Shown: positions 7,266-15,796 of the stretch, one piece after another | Layout: every line of letters begins with the position of its first letter | Numbering within the stretch: position 1 is the stretch's first letter | Source: Saccharothrix tamanrassetensis | GTDB lineage: Bacteria; Actinomycetota; Actinomycetes; Mycobacteriales; Pseudonocardiaceae | DNA: 64,000 bases | Direction: 5' to 3' | Assembly: GCF_014203665.1 (NCBI RefSeq) | Contig: NZ_JACHJN010000009.1 | Coordinates: 124,001-188,000 of the forward strand | Made by a program: the position numbers and the translations under genes | Notes under the pieces: model-generated | Told to the model about the DNA's origin: nothing | Seen by the model: only the letters and a program-made list of their open reading frames with translations | Databases searched by the model: none

Positions 7266-8851
7266 ACAACAGCAACGCCCTGCTCAACATCGGCATCTTC
7301 GGCGTCTTCGTGATCGCCACCCTGTTCGTGGTGGTGCGCGCCAGCCGGAACACCAAGACCGCCGCCGACTACCTCGCCGCCGGCCGCGCGTTCACCGGAC
7401 CGCAGAACGGCATCGCGATCGCGGGCGACTACCTGTCCGCCGCGTCGTTCCTCGGCATCGCGGGCGCCATCGCGGTCAACGGCTACGACGGCTTCCTGTA
7501 CTCGATCGGCTTCCTGGTCGCGTGGCTGGTGGCGCTGCTGCTGGTCGCCGAACTGCTGCGGAACACCGGCAAGTACACGATGGGCGACGTGCTGAGCTTC
7601 CGGATGCGGCAGCGCCCGGTGCGCGCGGCAGCGGCCACGTCGACCATGGTGGTGTCGTTCTTCTACCTGCTCGCGCAGATGGCCGGCGCGGGTGGCCTGG
7701 TGGCGCTGCTGCTGGGCATCTCCGACGGGCGCGGCCAGGCGCTGGTGATCGCCGTGGTCGGCGCGCTGATGATCGCCTACGTGCTGATCGGCGGCATGAA
7801 GGGCACCACGTGGGTGCAGATCATCAAGGCTGTGCTGCTGATCATCGGCGCGGGCGTGATGACCCTGTGGGTGCTGGCCAAGTTCGGCCTGAACGTGTCC
7901 GGGCTGCTCGGCGCGGCGGTGGAGAACGCGCCCAAGGCGGGCGAGAAGCTGCTCGGCCCCGGTCTCCAGTACGGCAAGACCGGCACCACGCAGCTCGACT
8001 TCCTGTCGCTGGCGCTGGCCCTCGTGCTGGGCACGGCCGGCCTGCCGCACATCCTGATGCGCTTCTACACCGTGCCCACCGCCAAGGAGGCCCGCCGCTC
8101 GGTGGTCTGGGCGATCTGGGTGATCGGCGTCTTCTACCTGTTCACGCTGATCCTCGGGTACGGCGCGGCGGCGCTGGTCGGCCCGGACAGGATCAACGCC
8201 GCGCCCGGTGGCGTGAACTCGGCGGCCCCGCTGCTGGCCGAGGCGCTGGGCGGCCCGCTGCTGCTGGGCCTGATCGCGGCGGTCGCGTTCGCCACCATCC
8301 TGGCCGTGGTGGCCGGTCTGACGATCACCGCGTCGGCGTCGTTCGCGCACGACATCTACGCCAACATCATCAAGAAGGGCGCGGCGGACGACAAGGACGC
8401 CGAGGTCAAGGTGGCGCGGCGGACCGCGGTCGTGATCGGCGTCGTGTCCATCCTCGGCGGCATCGCCGCGAACGGGCAGAACATCGCGTTCCTGGTGGCG
8501 CTGGCGTTCGCGGTGGCCGCGTCGGCGAACCTGCCGACCATCCTGTACTCGCTGTTCTGGAAGAAGTTCAACACCTCCGGCGCGCTGTGGTCGATCTACG
8601 GCGGCCTGACCGTGACGATCACGCTGATCGTCCTGTCGCCCGCGGTGTCCGGCAACGCCAAGGCGATGTTCCCGAACGCCGACTTCGACCTGTTCCCGCT
8701 GTCCAACCCCGGCATCGTGTCGATCCCGGTGGCGTTCTTCCTCGGCTGGCTCGGCACCGTGCTGTCCAAGGAGGACGACAAGGCGAAGTACGCCGAGATG
8801 GAGGTCCGCGCGCTGACCGGCGTGGGCGCGGAGAAGGCGGTCCCGCACTAG
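7262..8851 (+). CDS. actP: Cation acetate symporter (ActP/MctC type)
   Basis: A 529-residue SSS permease with about 13 membrane helices, read from GTG 7262 inside the end of the DUF485 gene. Diagnostic stretches are AIAGDYLSAASFLGIAGAI (about 44-62), YVLIGGMKGTTWVQIIKAVL, and GTAGLPHILMRFYTVPTAKE. It is the compact ActP/MctC form without the external insert of the permease at 4665. The substrate is expected to be acetate, with pyruvate or propionate possible, driven by Na+ or H+. Two paralogous permeases under one two-component system suggest different affinities or substrates. A strong hairpin (8880-8922) ends the operon. Confidence 0.92.
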   Translation: MNNSNALLNIGIFGVFVIATLFVVVRASRNTKTAADYLAAGRAFTGPQNGIAIAGDYLSAASFLGIAGAIAVNGYDGFLYSIGFLVAWLVALLLVAELLRNTGKYTMGDVLSFRMRQRPVRAAAATSTMVVSFFYLLAQMAGAGGLVALLLGISDGRGQALVIAVVGALMIAYVLIGGMKGTTWVQIIKAVLLIIGAGVMTLWVLAKFGLNVSGLLGAAVENAPKAGEKLLGPGLQYGKTGTTQLDFLSLALALVLGTAGLPHILMRFYTVPTAKEARRSVVWAIWVIGVFYLFTLILGYGAAALVGPDRINAAPGGVNSAAPLLAEALGGPLLLGLIAAVAFATILAVVAGLTITASASFAHDIYANIIKKGAADDKDAEVKVARRTAVVIGVVSILGGIAANGQNIAFLVALAFAVAASANLPTILYSLFWKKFNTSGALWSIYGGLTVTITLIVLSPAVSGNAKAMFPNADFDLFPLSNPGIVSIPVAFFLGWLGTVLSKEDDKAKYAEMEVRALTGVGAEKAVPH

Positions 8852-8879
8852 CGGTCGCGCACCGGTCGTGCCGTTCTCC

Positions 8880-8922
8880 GGCCGGACCTCCCCCTCGTGG
8901 TCACGGAGGGGGAGGCCCGGCC
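8880..8922. terminator. Factor-independent terminator hairpin
   Basis: GGCCGG, then CCTCCCCCTC, a nine-base loop, GAGGGGGAGG and CCCGGCC form a stem of about 16 pairs with one mismatch, followed by TTAT. It lies 28 bases after the actP stop. Confidence 0.8.
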
Positions 8923-8962
8923 TTATCCCCCGCTTACCAGGTCGCATGGCAGCATTGGCACC

Positions 8963-9301
8963 GTGACCGTGCCAAGCGTTGAAGTGTCATCGGTGCCGCA
9001 GGAGCTCCCGCCCGGGAAAGTCCTGCTCGACGTGCGTGAAGCCGACGAGTGGGCGGCGGGCCACGCCCCCGGGGCGCTGCACATCCCGATGAGCGAGCTG
9101 GCGGGGCGGCTGGAGGAGCTGCCCGGCGACGGCGAGCTGTACGTGGTGTGCCGGGCGGGCAGCCGGTCCGCGCGGGTGACGCAGTACCTCAACGCCAACG
9201 GCTGGGACGCGACGAACGTGGACGGCGGGATGCTGGTGTGGGCCTCGGCCGGCAGGCCGCTGGTCGGGGAGATCGACGGCGCGGAGCCGGAGGTCGTCTG
9301 A
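8963..9301 (+). CDS. Single-domain rhodanese-like sulfurtransferase
   Basis: A 112-residue protein consisting of one rhodanese domain: LLDVREADEWAAGHAPGALHIP near the N terminus and the catalytic loop CRAGSRS with the cysteine that carries the persulfide. Single-domain rhodaneses deliver sulfane sulfur or detoxify thiosulfate/cyanide; the donor here is unknown. GTG 8963 is chosen because the upstream in-frame extension from 8897 lies in the terminator hairpin and has no ribosome site. The next gene starts one base after its stop, so the two are probably co-transcribed. Confidence 0.88.
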   Translation: MTVPSVEVSSVPQELPPGKVLLDVREADEWAAGHAPGALHIPMSELAGRLEELPGDGELYVVCRAGSRSARVTQYLNANGWDATNVDGGMLVWASAGRPLVGEIDGAEPEVV

Positions 9302-9302
9302 C

Positions 9303-10205
9303 ATGACGCTCCAGCCGATGCGCGTGGACTGGGTGGCGACCCCGCCGCCCGGCGCCTACCCGCGCCGTCGGCCGGGAGCGCCGGCCCGCCCGTACACCGG
9401 CCCGCCGGCGTACCCGGTGCCGCCGAGGTGGGGCTTCCCGCTGCTGGCGTGGCGCTGGCCGACGTCCGTGGCGACGGACGGCGCGCCCACCGACTCGGTC
9501 GACCAGGCCCAGCGGCTGGCCCGCACCGCGTCGCACGCCCTCGGACTGGCCGGGCTGACCGCGCTGTGGGCGGCCGGCAGCGAGGTGTGGCGTTACGTCC
9601 TGCTGCTGCTCAGCCGCTACGGGGCGCTGTCGTCGACCACCGTGGACGTCTCGGACGCCATGGTGCGGGCCTCGTCGCTGGTGGCCGTCGTCGCCGGGAT
9701 CGCGGGCCTGGTGCTCACGCTGCTGTGGCTGCGCCGGGCGCGCAGCGCGGCCGCGTCCGCCGCCGGCTACCGGCCGTCCCGATCGGACACCGAGGTCCTG
9801 GTGGGTGTCCTGGTGCCGGGGGTGAACCTCGTCGTGCCGGGTGCGGTCGCGGCGGAGTTGGAGCACGCGGCGTTGCGGCTGCCCGCCTCGGCCCGGCCGG
9901 TGCCGTCCCGGCTGGTGCGGTGGTGGTGGGGGCTGTGGGCGTTCACCGTGCTGTTCGTGACCTTCACCGTGGTGTGGTCGTTCCGGTCGAGTGTCCAGGC
10001 GTTGGCGGACGGGGTGCTGCTGCACGCCGTGTCCGACCTGCTGGGCGCCGCGGTGGCGTTCGTGACCGCCGTGGTGGTGCGCAGGCTCACCAACCTGCTG
10101 CTGCCGGTGCCCACGGAGGCGCTGAGGCGGATGCGGGTGGTGGACGTGAAGGACGCGCCCGAACCCGCCCTCCGCGCGATCCGGGCCAGCGGCTCGCCGC
10201 GCTAG
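9303..10205 (+). CDS. DUF4328 membrane protein
   Basis: A 300-residue protein with a Pro/Arg-rich N-terminal tail of about 45 residues followed by about five or six membrane helices. The block PSRSDTEVLVGVLVPGVNLV followed by PGAVAAELEHAALR is characteristic of DUF4328 proteins, which are common and uncharacterised in actinomycetes. It starts one base after the rhodanese stop, which implies co-expression but gives no function. A bidirectional terminator lies 80 bases downstream. Confidence 0.85.
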   Translation: MTLQPMRVDWVATPPPGAYPRRRPGAPARPYTGPPAYPVPPRWGFPLLAWRWPTSVATDGAPTDSVDQAQRLARTASHALGLAGLTALWAAGSEVWRYVLLLLSRYGALSSTTVDVSDAMVRASSLVAVVAGIAGLVLTLLWLRRARSAAASAAGYRPSRSDTEVLVGVLVPGVNLVVPGAVAAELEHAALRLPASARPVPSRLVRWWWGLWAFTVLFVTFTVVWSFRSSVQALADGVLLHAVSDLLGAAVAFVTAVVVRRLTNLLLPVPTEALRRMRVVDVKDAPEPALRAIRASGSPR

Positions 10206-10287
10206 GGACCGCGGCGAAGGGCTGTGGTGTCGGCCCCCAAGCCACGTCGCGACGGGACGCGCGCCACTCGGATCGCTGTCCGTACTG

Positions 10288-10320
10288 AAAGCGCCCCCGG
10301 CGAGCTGCCGGGGGCGTTTC
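10288..10320. terminator. Bidirectional terminator between convergent operons
   Basis: CGCCCCCGGC, loop GAGCT and GCCGGGGGCG form a perfect 10-base stem at 10292-10316, flanked by GAAAG on the left and TTTCC on the right. It can therefore act on both strands, serving the DUF4328 gene and the minus-strand sigma operon. Confidence 0.88.
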
Positions 10321-10335
10321 CGCGTCGAGCCGGGA

Positions 10336-10743
10336 CTACGGCGTGGACGCCTTGGTCGTGGTGAGCGTGGTGGCCGGGGACTCCGGCTTGATCGTGGTCT
10401 GGCCCGGGGTCGGGCTGGTGGTGGCGCTGCTGCTCGGACCGTCGTCCGGGCCGGTCGTCGTGGTCGGCTGCGGTTCGGCCGGGTACGAGTTGCCCGGGGT
10501 GTCCGGCTTCGTCGTGGTCCGGCTTACGGGCGGCGCGTCGGTGACGGTGCTGCTCGGACCGTCGTCCGGGCTGGTGGTGGCGCTGCTGACGACCGGTTCG
10601 GTGGTGGTGCTGATCGGCGGCTGCACCGTGGGGGACGTGTCGGCGATCGCCGTCATCGTGATGCCGCCGGCGGTCAGCACGCCGATGGCGACAGCGGCTG
10701 CGACGAGCGCGCGCCGGGAACGCAGCGCGTTGGGGAAACGCAT
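10336..10743 (-). CDS. Secreted Thr/Pro/Ser-rich protein of the ECF sigma operon
   Basis: A 135-residue product from ATG 10743, with ribosome site GAGGAGG about 6 bases upstream. It starts with a basic region and a hydrophobic signal sequence (MRFPNALRSRRALVAAAVA, cleavage likely near residue 35 after MTAIADT). The rest is low-complexity Thr/Ser/Pro, with two copies of SPDDGPSS or GPDDGPSS and repeated TTTKP-like units, typical of an extracellular mucin-like linker. No catalytic domain is visible. It is the last gene after an ECF sigma factor and an anti-sigma-like protein whose own C terminus is similarly Thr-rich, so cell-wall-spanning decoration is suggested. Confidence 0.7.
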   Translation of the reverse strand: MRFPNALRSRRALVAAAVAIGVLTAGGITMTAIADTSPTVQPPISTTTEPVVSSATTSPDDGPSSTVTDAPPVSRTTTKPDTPGNSYPAEPQPTTTTGPDDGPSSSATTSPTPGQTTIKPESPATTLTTTKASTP

Positions 10744-10838
10744 GGGGAGTCCTCCTCGTTGGTGCGCACCGGATTCGCCGGTGTTCTCACGCCATTCCCA
10801 TGCGGCTCGGCCTCGATTTGTTGCACCGCACCGGGAAA

Positions 10839-11297
10839 TCAGCGGTCGCCGGCCGGGAACGTGGTGGTCGCCCCGACCGTGCCGACCGGCCGGGACGTGG
10901 TCGTGGTGGCGGAGGTCGATCCCGGATCGGTGGTGCGCGACCCCGGATCGGTGGTGCGCGACCCAGGATCGGTGGCGCTCGACTCCGGCTTGGTGGTGCT
11001 CGACCACACCGAGGGCGGCGGGCTCTCCGTCACCGCGGATCTCGGCGTCTGCGTCACGCTCGACGGGGGACGGGCCGGGTCGGACCGGTCGGGGCTGCCG
11101 TGCGGGATCAGGAACAGGCTCACCGCCACGACCGCCAGCACCGCAGCGGCCGAGGCCAGCGGGGCGTACCGGCGCAGCGCGCCGCGGCGTGGTCGGGCGC
11201 CCGCCCGTGCCCGGATCGCCGGGCCGGACAGGTGGGAGCGGACGCGGTCCGCGCGCCGGGCGAGCAGGCGGCGCAGCTCTTCCTCGGTGTCAGTCAT
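10839..11297 (-). CDS. Putative membrane anti-sigma factor with Thr/Ser-rich external tail
   Basis: A 152-residue protein starting with MTDTEEELRRLLARRADRVR at ATG 11297, eight bases inside the end of the sigma gene. The layout is a short cytoplasmic N terminus, one membrane helix (about 50-66) and an external low-complexity tail with three copies of the heptad DPGSRTT or close variants. Overlap with an upstream ECF sigma gene, one helix and a short inner domain are the usual pattern of cognate anti-sigma factors, but no zinc-binding HxxxCxxC motif is present. The assignment is from context. Confidence 0.72.
   Translation of the reverse strand: MTDTEEELRRLLARRADRVRSHLSGPAIRARAGARPRRGALRRYAPLASAAAVLAVVAVSLFLIPHGSPDRSDPARPPSSVTQTPRSAVTESPPPSVWSSTTKPESSATDPGSRTTDPGSRTTDPGSTSATTTTSRPVGTVGATTTFPAGDR
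10921..10983 (-). repeat. 21-base tandem repeat within the anti-sigma gene
   Basis: Three 21-base units (CCCGGATCGGTGGTGCGCGA plus one base) encode the heptad DPGSRTT on the minus strand. Two units are nearly identical and the third has diverged. They sit in the predicted extracellular tail. Confidence 0.8.
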
Positions 11298-11832
11298 GGC
11301 CCCTCCACGCGCGTTCCGGCACACCGATCGCCGACCTCAGCGCGGCCAGTCCGCGACTGACGTGGGACCGCACGGTGGGCAGGCGGCAGCTGAGGACCTC
11401 GGCGATCTCCGCGTCGGTGAGGTCCTCGTAGTAGCGCAGCACGACCGCCGCGCGCTGCTGCCGGGGCAGTTCCCGCAGCAGCCGCCACAGCCGTTCGTCC
11501 GGCTGGTCCCGGTGACGGTCGAAGTGCTCGCCCTCGGGCAGCTCCGGCACCGTCCGGATGTGCCGGGTGCTCCACCGCCGCCGCCACGACAGGTACTCGT
11601 TGGTGACGGCCCGCCGGACGTAGGCGTACGGCGACGCGGTGGAGCCGGCCAACTCGCCCCACCGCTGGTAGATCCGCACCAGCACCTCCTGGACCAGGTC
11701 CTCCGCGTCGGCTCTGCTGCCGGACAGCAGCACCGCGTACCGGACCAGCGCCTGCTGGTGCTCGTGGACGAACTGGTCGAACGACGCCGTGTCGTCCAAT
11801 ACCGGTCTCCGCTCGTTGTCGTGCGTGCGCAC
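11290..11832 (-). CDS. SigE-family ECF RNA polymerase sigma factor
   Basis: A 180-residue sigma-70 family protein with region 2 (FDQFVHEHQQALVRYAVLLS, then DAEDLVQEVLVRIYQRW) and region 4 (LPRQQRAAVVLRYYEDLTDA, then EVLSCRLPTVRSHVSRGLAAL). This composition is that of the actinobacterial SigE/SCO4908-like ECF group. It heads a minus-strand operon with the overlapping anti-sigma-like gene and the secreted Thr-rich protein. GTG 11832 is the first start; no target promoter can be assigned. A second operon of the same design starts at 17940. Confidence 0.92.
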   Translation of the reverse strand: MRTHDNERRPVLDDTASFDQFVHEHQQALVRYAVLLSGSRADAEDLVQEVLVRIYQRWGELAGSTASPYAYVRRAVTNEYLSWRRRWSTRHIRTVPELPEGEHFDRHRDQPDERLWRLLRELPRQQRAAVVLRYYEDLTDAEIAEVLSCRLPTVRSHVSRGLAALRSAIGVPERAWRGHD

Positions 11833-11864
11833 TCACTACACGCGGCCCGCCGGCGTTCTGTTGC

Positions 11865-12107
11865 TCAAGTGGTGAGCGACACGTCGTCGCTGTCGAACTC
11901 CCAGACCAGGAGGAGCGGCACCCGCCGGCCCCACCGCCGGAGCGCGGCTTCGGCCGACTCGTGCTGACCGACGAAACCGCGACCGGTGTCGGGGTCACGC
12001 CGGTAGACGACGGCGGAGGTGCGCTCGTCGTCCATGATTTCCATGCCCCACGCGAAGATGCGCGTCGGGTCGGCCTCCGAGACCAGTGAGAACAGATTCG
12101 CTTCCAT
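11865..12107 (-). CDS. Small protein of unknown function (80 aa)
   Basis: The frame from ATG 12107 encodes MEANLFSLVSEADPTRIFAW and ends with a hydrophobic-acidic stretch (LLLVWEFDSDDVSLTT). It has no membrane helix, signal peptide or recognised domain. The balanced composition (Met, Phe, Trp, Asp, Glu) is unlike the Arg/Ala/Gly text of non-coding frames, which supports a real gene. It diverges from the XRE regulator at 12198 across 90 bases, and small proteins next to XRE/DUF397 pairs are common in this order, so co-regulation is possible. Confidence 0.6.
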   Translation of the reverse strand: MEANLFSLVSEADPTRIFAWGMEIMDDERTSAVVYRRDPDTGRGFVGQHESAEAALRRWGRRVPLLLVWEFDSDDVSLTT

Positions 12108-12197
12108 GCGGCCCACTGTGCGGCCGGAAAATACACACTTTGCGGTGAACAGCCTCGGAAATCCCACATCGGCGTTTTCCGCCGGCATCATGGTGTT

Positions 12198-13025
12198 GTG
12201 CCCACGCAACCACCGTTCCGCCGACGCCGCCTCGGGCGGAAGCTGGCGCGGCTGCGCGCCGATGCCGGCCTGACGCTGGACGCCGCAGCCGAAGCGCTGT
12301 TCAAGACCAGGTCCGCCCTCCACCGGATGGAGAAGGGCGAGACGCTGGTCGACGTCCACCTGGTCAAGTCGATGATGGACCTCTACGACCACTTCGACCC
12401 CGACCTGGTCGGGCAGACGGTCCGGGCGCGGCAGAAGGGTTGGTGGACGACCTTCAGGATCGAGAACCAGGGGTACGTAGACGTGGAGACCGAAGCGACC
12501 GAGGTGCGGGACCTGTCGCTGCTCATTGTCCCCGGCCTGCTGCAGACGGTCGGCTACATGCGTGCGCTGTTCGAGGGGCACCGCCTCAAGCGGAGTGCGA
12601 AGTGGCTGGAGAACGACATCGAGGTGCGGCGCATACGCCAGCGGAGGCTCACCGACCCGGACGACCCGCTGCGGCTGCACGCCATCGTCAACGAGGCCGC
12701 TCTGCGCACGGTGGTGGGCGGTCCGGCGGTGATGCGCGAGCAGTTGGAGCACCTCTGCCTGGTGGCCGAGCTGCCCAACGTGACCTTGCAGGTGGTGCCG
12801 AGTGCGGTGGGCATCCTGAACGGCCTGGCAAGTGGCTTCATCCTGCTGGGCTTCGGGGAACCGCGTGAACCGGACGTGCTCTTCATCGAGTACGTAACAG
12901 GTGCGATGCACGTCGAGGCCGAGGATGAGCTTCGCGAGGCTAGACTGACGTTCGCCGACATGGCTGCCAAGGCGCTGGGCGCAGTGGAGTCGGTCGCCCT
13001 GATCGAGCGGATTCTGGCCGAGTGA
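12198..13025 (+). CDS. XRE-family regulator with DUF5753 domain
   Basis: A 275-residue protein: an N-terminal helix-turn-helix (about 14-60, RLRADAGLTLDAAAEALFKT, RSALHRMEKG) and a C-terminal DUF5753 domain (about 90-270; LSLLIVPGLLQTVGYMRALF is typical). This architecture is paired with a DUF397 gene in many actinomycetes, as here: its TGA overlaps the GTG of the DUF397 gene. Such pairs (for example Scr1/Scr2 of Streptomyces) influence development or antibiotic production and have been discussed as toxin-antitoxin-like. GTG 12198 is used; no strong ribosome site is visible. Confidence 0.92.
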   Translation: MPTQPPFRRRRLGRKLARLRADAGLTLDAAAEALFKTRSALHRMEKGETLVDVHLVKSMMDLYDHFDPDLVGQTVRARQKGWWTTFRIENQGYVDVETEATEVRDLSLLIVPGLLQTVGYMRALFEGHRLKRSAKWLENDIEVRRIRQRRLTDPDDPLRLHAIVNEAALRTVVGGPAVMREQLEHLCLVAELPNVTLQVVPSAVGILNGLASGFILLGFGEPREPDVLFIEYVTGAMHVEAEDELREARLTFADMAAKALGAVESVALIERILAE

Positions 13026-13234
13026 AAGAGGCGATGGCGGTGTCCATTGTGGACTTCTCGGGTGTGACGTGGCGCAAGAGCAGCCGTAGCAACGGCGCCA
13101 GCAACACCGCGTGCGTGGAGGTGGCGTTCGCCGGGGCCGCGGTGGGGGTTCGGGACTCCAAGAACCCGGCGGCCGGCACCCTGGCGTTCCCGGCTGCCCG
13201 GTGGGCGTTCTTCCTGCGCGGCACGGGTTCCTGA
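13022..13234 (+). CDS. DUF397 domain protein
   Basis: A 70-residue protein from GTG 13022, overlapping the XRE gene by 4 bases; an internal start at ATG 13034 is also possible. It has the DUF397 core: WRKSSRSNGASNTACVEVA, then VGVRDSKNP, then AARWAFFLRG. DUF397 proteins are the small partners of XRE-DUF5753 regulators, probably modulating them by direct binding. It is a minimal single-domain member. Confidence 0.92.
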   Translation: MKEAMAVSIVDFSGVTWRKSSRSNGASNTACVEVAFAGAAVGVRDSKNPAAGTLAFPAARWAFFLRGTGS

Positions 13235-13370
13235 TCCTGCTCCCGCGCTTCCGTTACCTGCCTGGGAGATGGTGGCCACACTTCGCGGTGAACGCGCCGC
13301 TGCCGGTTGTTCAACTCGCGTACTCCTGATGGCCCTTGGGACCGGAAACCCGGTCTGACACGTTGGGGCC

Positions 13371-14384
13371 ATGCGGGCGGTTGTCGTGGCTGTGGTGCTG
13401 TCGTTGCTGGTCCCGGGTGTCGCCGACGCGCACCCGAAGCGCGGGTTCGACCTGCAGGCCCACCGGGGTGGGATCGGGTTGACCGTGGAGAGCACGTTGG
13501 CGGCGTTCGCCAAGGCGCTCGAAGTGGGCGTGACCACCCTCGAACTCGACGTGCAGATCACCAGGGACGGCCGTGAGGTCGTCACGCACGACCGCAGGAC
13601 GAACCCGGCCAAGTGCGCCGACACGGCTCCGGCGACGCCCGGCGACCCGGCTTTCCCCTACGCGGGCAAGTACGTGAAGGACCTGACGTTCGCGCAGGTC
13701 CGCACGCTGGACTGCGGGTCGCGCCGGTGGGCGCAGTACCCCGGCCAGGCGCTGTCCCCCGGCGCGCGGATGCCGACGCTCGCCGAGGTCTTCGCGCTGG
13801 CCCGCAGGTACCGCGCGTACGGCGTGAAGTTCAACATCGAGACCAAGGTCGAAGCCGCCGCACCGCACGAGACCGCGCCGCGCGAGCAGTTCGTGGAGGT
13901 CACCGCGCGGGAGATCCGCCGGTCCGGCTTCTACCGCAACGTCACCATCCAGTCGTTCGACTGGGGCACGCTGATGCTCTGGCACCGGAAGGAGCCGCGC
14001 CTGCCGCTGGTCGCGCTGACCCAGCCCGAGTTCCTGCGCCCCGGCTCACCGTGGACGGGCGGGCTGGAGCTGGCGGACTTCGGCGGCAGCGTCGTGAAGG
14101 CCGTGCGGAGCTTCGGCGCGTCGGCCCTGTCCCCGGTGCACGGCAACCCGCAGAACGGTGAGGTCGGCGATCCGGACTACGTCCCGTTCACCACGAAAGC
14201 CCTGGTGGACGAGGCGCACGCGCACGGCCTGAAGGTCGTGCCGTGGACGGTCAACGACCCCGCCACCATGCACAAGCTCGTCGACGACGGCGTGGACGGC
14301 ATCATCACCGACTACCCGGACCGGCTGCGGACCGTGCTGGCCGAGCGCGGGTTCAAGCTGCCCAAGCAGTACCGGCGCCGCTGA
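13371..14384 (+). CDS. Secreted glycerophosphodiester phosphodiesterase
   Basis: A 337-residue GDPD-family enzyme with an N-terminal signal peptide (MRAVVVAVVLSLLVPGVADA). The TIM-barrel signature is FDLQAHRGG (catalytic His) and ELDVQITRDGREVVTHDR (metal-binding acidic pair and second His); the end of the barrel shows VPWTVNDPATM and DGIITDYPDRL. It would hydrolyse glycerophosphodiesters from phospholipids or teichoic acids outside the cell, releasing glycerol-3-phosphate. A second, cytoplasmic-type GDPD lies at 15797 beyond a P450 gene. A 14-15 base repeat array follows the stop codon. Confidence 0.93.
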   Translation: MRAVVVAVVLSLLVPGVADAHPKRGFDLQAHRGGIGLTVESTLAAFAKALEVGVTTLELDVQITRDGREVVTHDRRTNPAKCADTAPATPGDPAFPYAGKYVKDLTFAQVRTLDCGSRRWAQYPGQALSPGARMPTLAEVFALARRYRAYGVKFNIETKVEAAAPHETAPREQFVEVTAREIRRSGFYRNVTIQSFDWGTLMLWHRKEPRLPLVALTQPEFLRPGSPWTGGLELADFGGSVVKAVRSFGASALSPVHGNPQNGEVGDPDYVPFTTKALVDEAHAHGLKVVPWTVNDPATMHKLVDDGVDGIITDYPDRLRTVLAERGFKLPKQYRRR

Positions 14385-14393
14385 GCGGTCCGG

Positions 14394-14470
14394 ACTGAGC
14401 GATCCCGACTGAGCGATCGGTGCTGAACGGCCTGTGCTGAACGGTCCGGACCGAGCCGTCAGGACGTGAG
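14394..14470. repeat. Degenerate 14-15 base tandem repeat
   Basis: About six units of the form TGAGCGGTCCGGAC, TGAGCGATCCCGAC, TGAGCGATCGGTGC, TGAACGGCCTGTGC and so on fill the gap between the GDPD and P450 stop codons. There are no unique spacers, so it is not CRISPR. Confidence 0.75.
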
Positions 14471-14473
14471 CGG

Positions 14474-15703
14474 TCAGGACGTGAGAGGCAGTTCGTGCAG
14501 GCCCCGGAGGACGAACTCGGCCCGGCGGCGGGGTTCGGCGGCGAGCCGCGCGGTCGGCAGCTTGCGGGTCAGCGCCGACAGCGCGGCCTGGACCTCGATG
14601 CGGGCCAGGGGTGCGCCCAGGCAGTAGTGGATGCCCATGCCGAAGCCCAGGTGCGGGTTCGAGGTCCGGCTCACGTCCAGCGCGTCCGGGTCCGCGAAGA
14701 CCTCCGGGTCGCGCGCCGCCGCACCCAGCAGGGCGGCGATCTTCTGCCCTGGTTCCACGTGGAACCCCGCGATCTCCACCGGGGCGGTCGCGGTGCGCTC
14801 GAACAGCTGCAAGGGGGAGTCGTAGCGGATCAGTTCCTCGACCGCCGTGGAGAGGAGGGACTGATCCGCTACGAGGCGTTGCCACTGCTCGCGGTGGGCC
14901 ATGAGGGCGTTCACGCCGTTGCCGATGACGTTGACCGTCGCCTCGTGGCCGGCCATGAGCAGCAGGACCGCGGTGGCGACCAGCTCGTCCTCGGTGAGCT
15001 TCGCGCCGTCCGTGCCGGTGACCGCGACCAGGTCCGACACCAGGTCGTCGCCGGGCGTCTCGCGCCGCAGCGACACCAGGTCGCGCAGGTAGCCGACGAA
15101 CTCCGCCGCCGCGCGCTCGGCCGCCGCCTTCTTCTCCGGCGCGAGGTCGTACTCGTACATCTTCACGATGGCGTTCGACCACGGCTGGAGCAGCGGCCGG
15201 TCGGCGGCGGGCACGCCGAGCAGTTCCGCGATGACCTCCACCGGCAGCGGGGCGGCCACGTGGGACAGCAGGTCGGCCTGGCCCTCCGCCTCGATCGCGG
15301 CCACCAGCCCGTCCACCAGGCGGTCGGCCAGCTCGGTGATCCACGGCCGCAGCCGCTCCACGTGGCCGCGGCCGAACGCGGCGGCCACCAGGCGGCGCAG
15401 CCTGCCGTGGGTGGGCGGCTCGTTCTCCAGCAGCGAGTTGCGGTGCAGCAGGTTGAAGCTGGTGAACTGCTCGACCGGCTTCGCGTCGGTCCACAGCCGG
15501 CCCAGCGAGCGGTGCCTGAGGACGGCGGACGACGCCGCGTGCGACACCGCCAGCGCGACGCCCATCTCCTCGTGCCAGTGCACCTCGGCTTCGGCGCGCA
15601 GCGCGGCGAAGACGGGGTACGGATCCGCGATGAAGGCCGGATCGTGCTGGTCGAAGGGCGCCACGATCACGGACGGTAGGTGGTGAGCCCGACTCGCGTC
15701 CAT
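14474..15703 (-). CDS. Cytochrome P450
   Basis: A bacterial class I P450 of up to 409 residues. Motifs: I-helix oxygen-binding LLLMAGHEATVN, K-helix ExxR in EELIRYDSP, and the heme loop FGMGIHYCLGAPLAR with the proximal thiolate Cys361. N-terminal FDQHDPAFIADPYPVFAAL is typical of actinobacterial CYP105/CYP107-like enzymes. No ferredoxin, reductase or biosynthetic cluster is next to it, so the substrate is unknown. ATG 15703 lacks a ribosome site; GTG 15664 (giving 396 residues) lies 8 bases after a possible -10 box TACCGT and may be a leaderless start. It diverges from the GDPD gene at 15797. Confidence 0.9.
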   Translation of the reverse strand: MDASRAHHLPSVIVAPFDQHDPAFIADPYPVFAALRAEAEVHWHEEMGVALAVSHAASSAVLRHRSLGRLWTDAKPVEQFTSFNLLHRNSLLENEPPTHGRLRRLVAAAFGRGHVERLRPWITELADRLVDGLVAAIEAEGQADLLSHVAAPLPVEVIAELLGVPAADRPLLQPWSNAIVKMYEYDLAPEKKAAAERAAAEFVGYLRDLVSLRRETPGDDLVSDLVAVTGTDGAKLTEDELVATAVLLLMAGHEATVNVIGNGVNALMAHREQWQRLVADQSLLSTAVEELIRYDSPLQLFERTATAPVEIAGFHVEPGQKIAALLGAAARDPEVFADPDALDVSRTSNPHLGFGMGIHYCLGAPLARIEVQAALSALTRKLPTARLAAEPRRRAEFVLRGLHELPLTS

Positions 15704-15796
15704 TGGTGCGTGGTTGTTCGGTCAAACATTCAGCGAGCTGTGACCACAGGTAGCCGGGTTGACCCGTTCGGTACTCCACCAGGACCATTCCTGCTC

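Noticed and set aside
14394-14470. Possible CRISPR-like array
   Set aside because: Units are 14-15 bases and contiguous, with no spacers; no cas genes are present.
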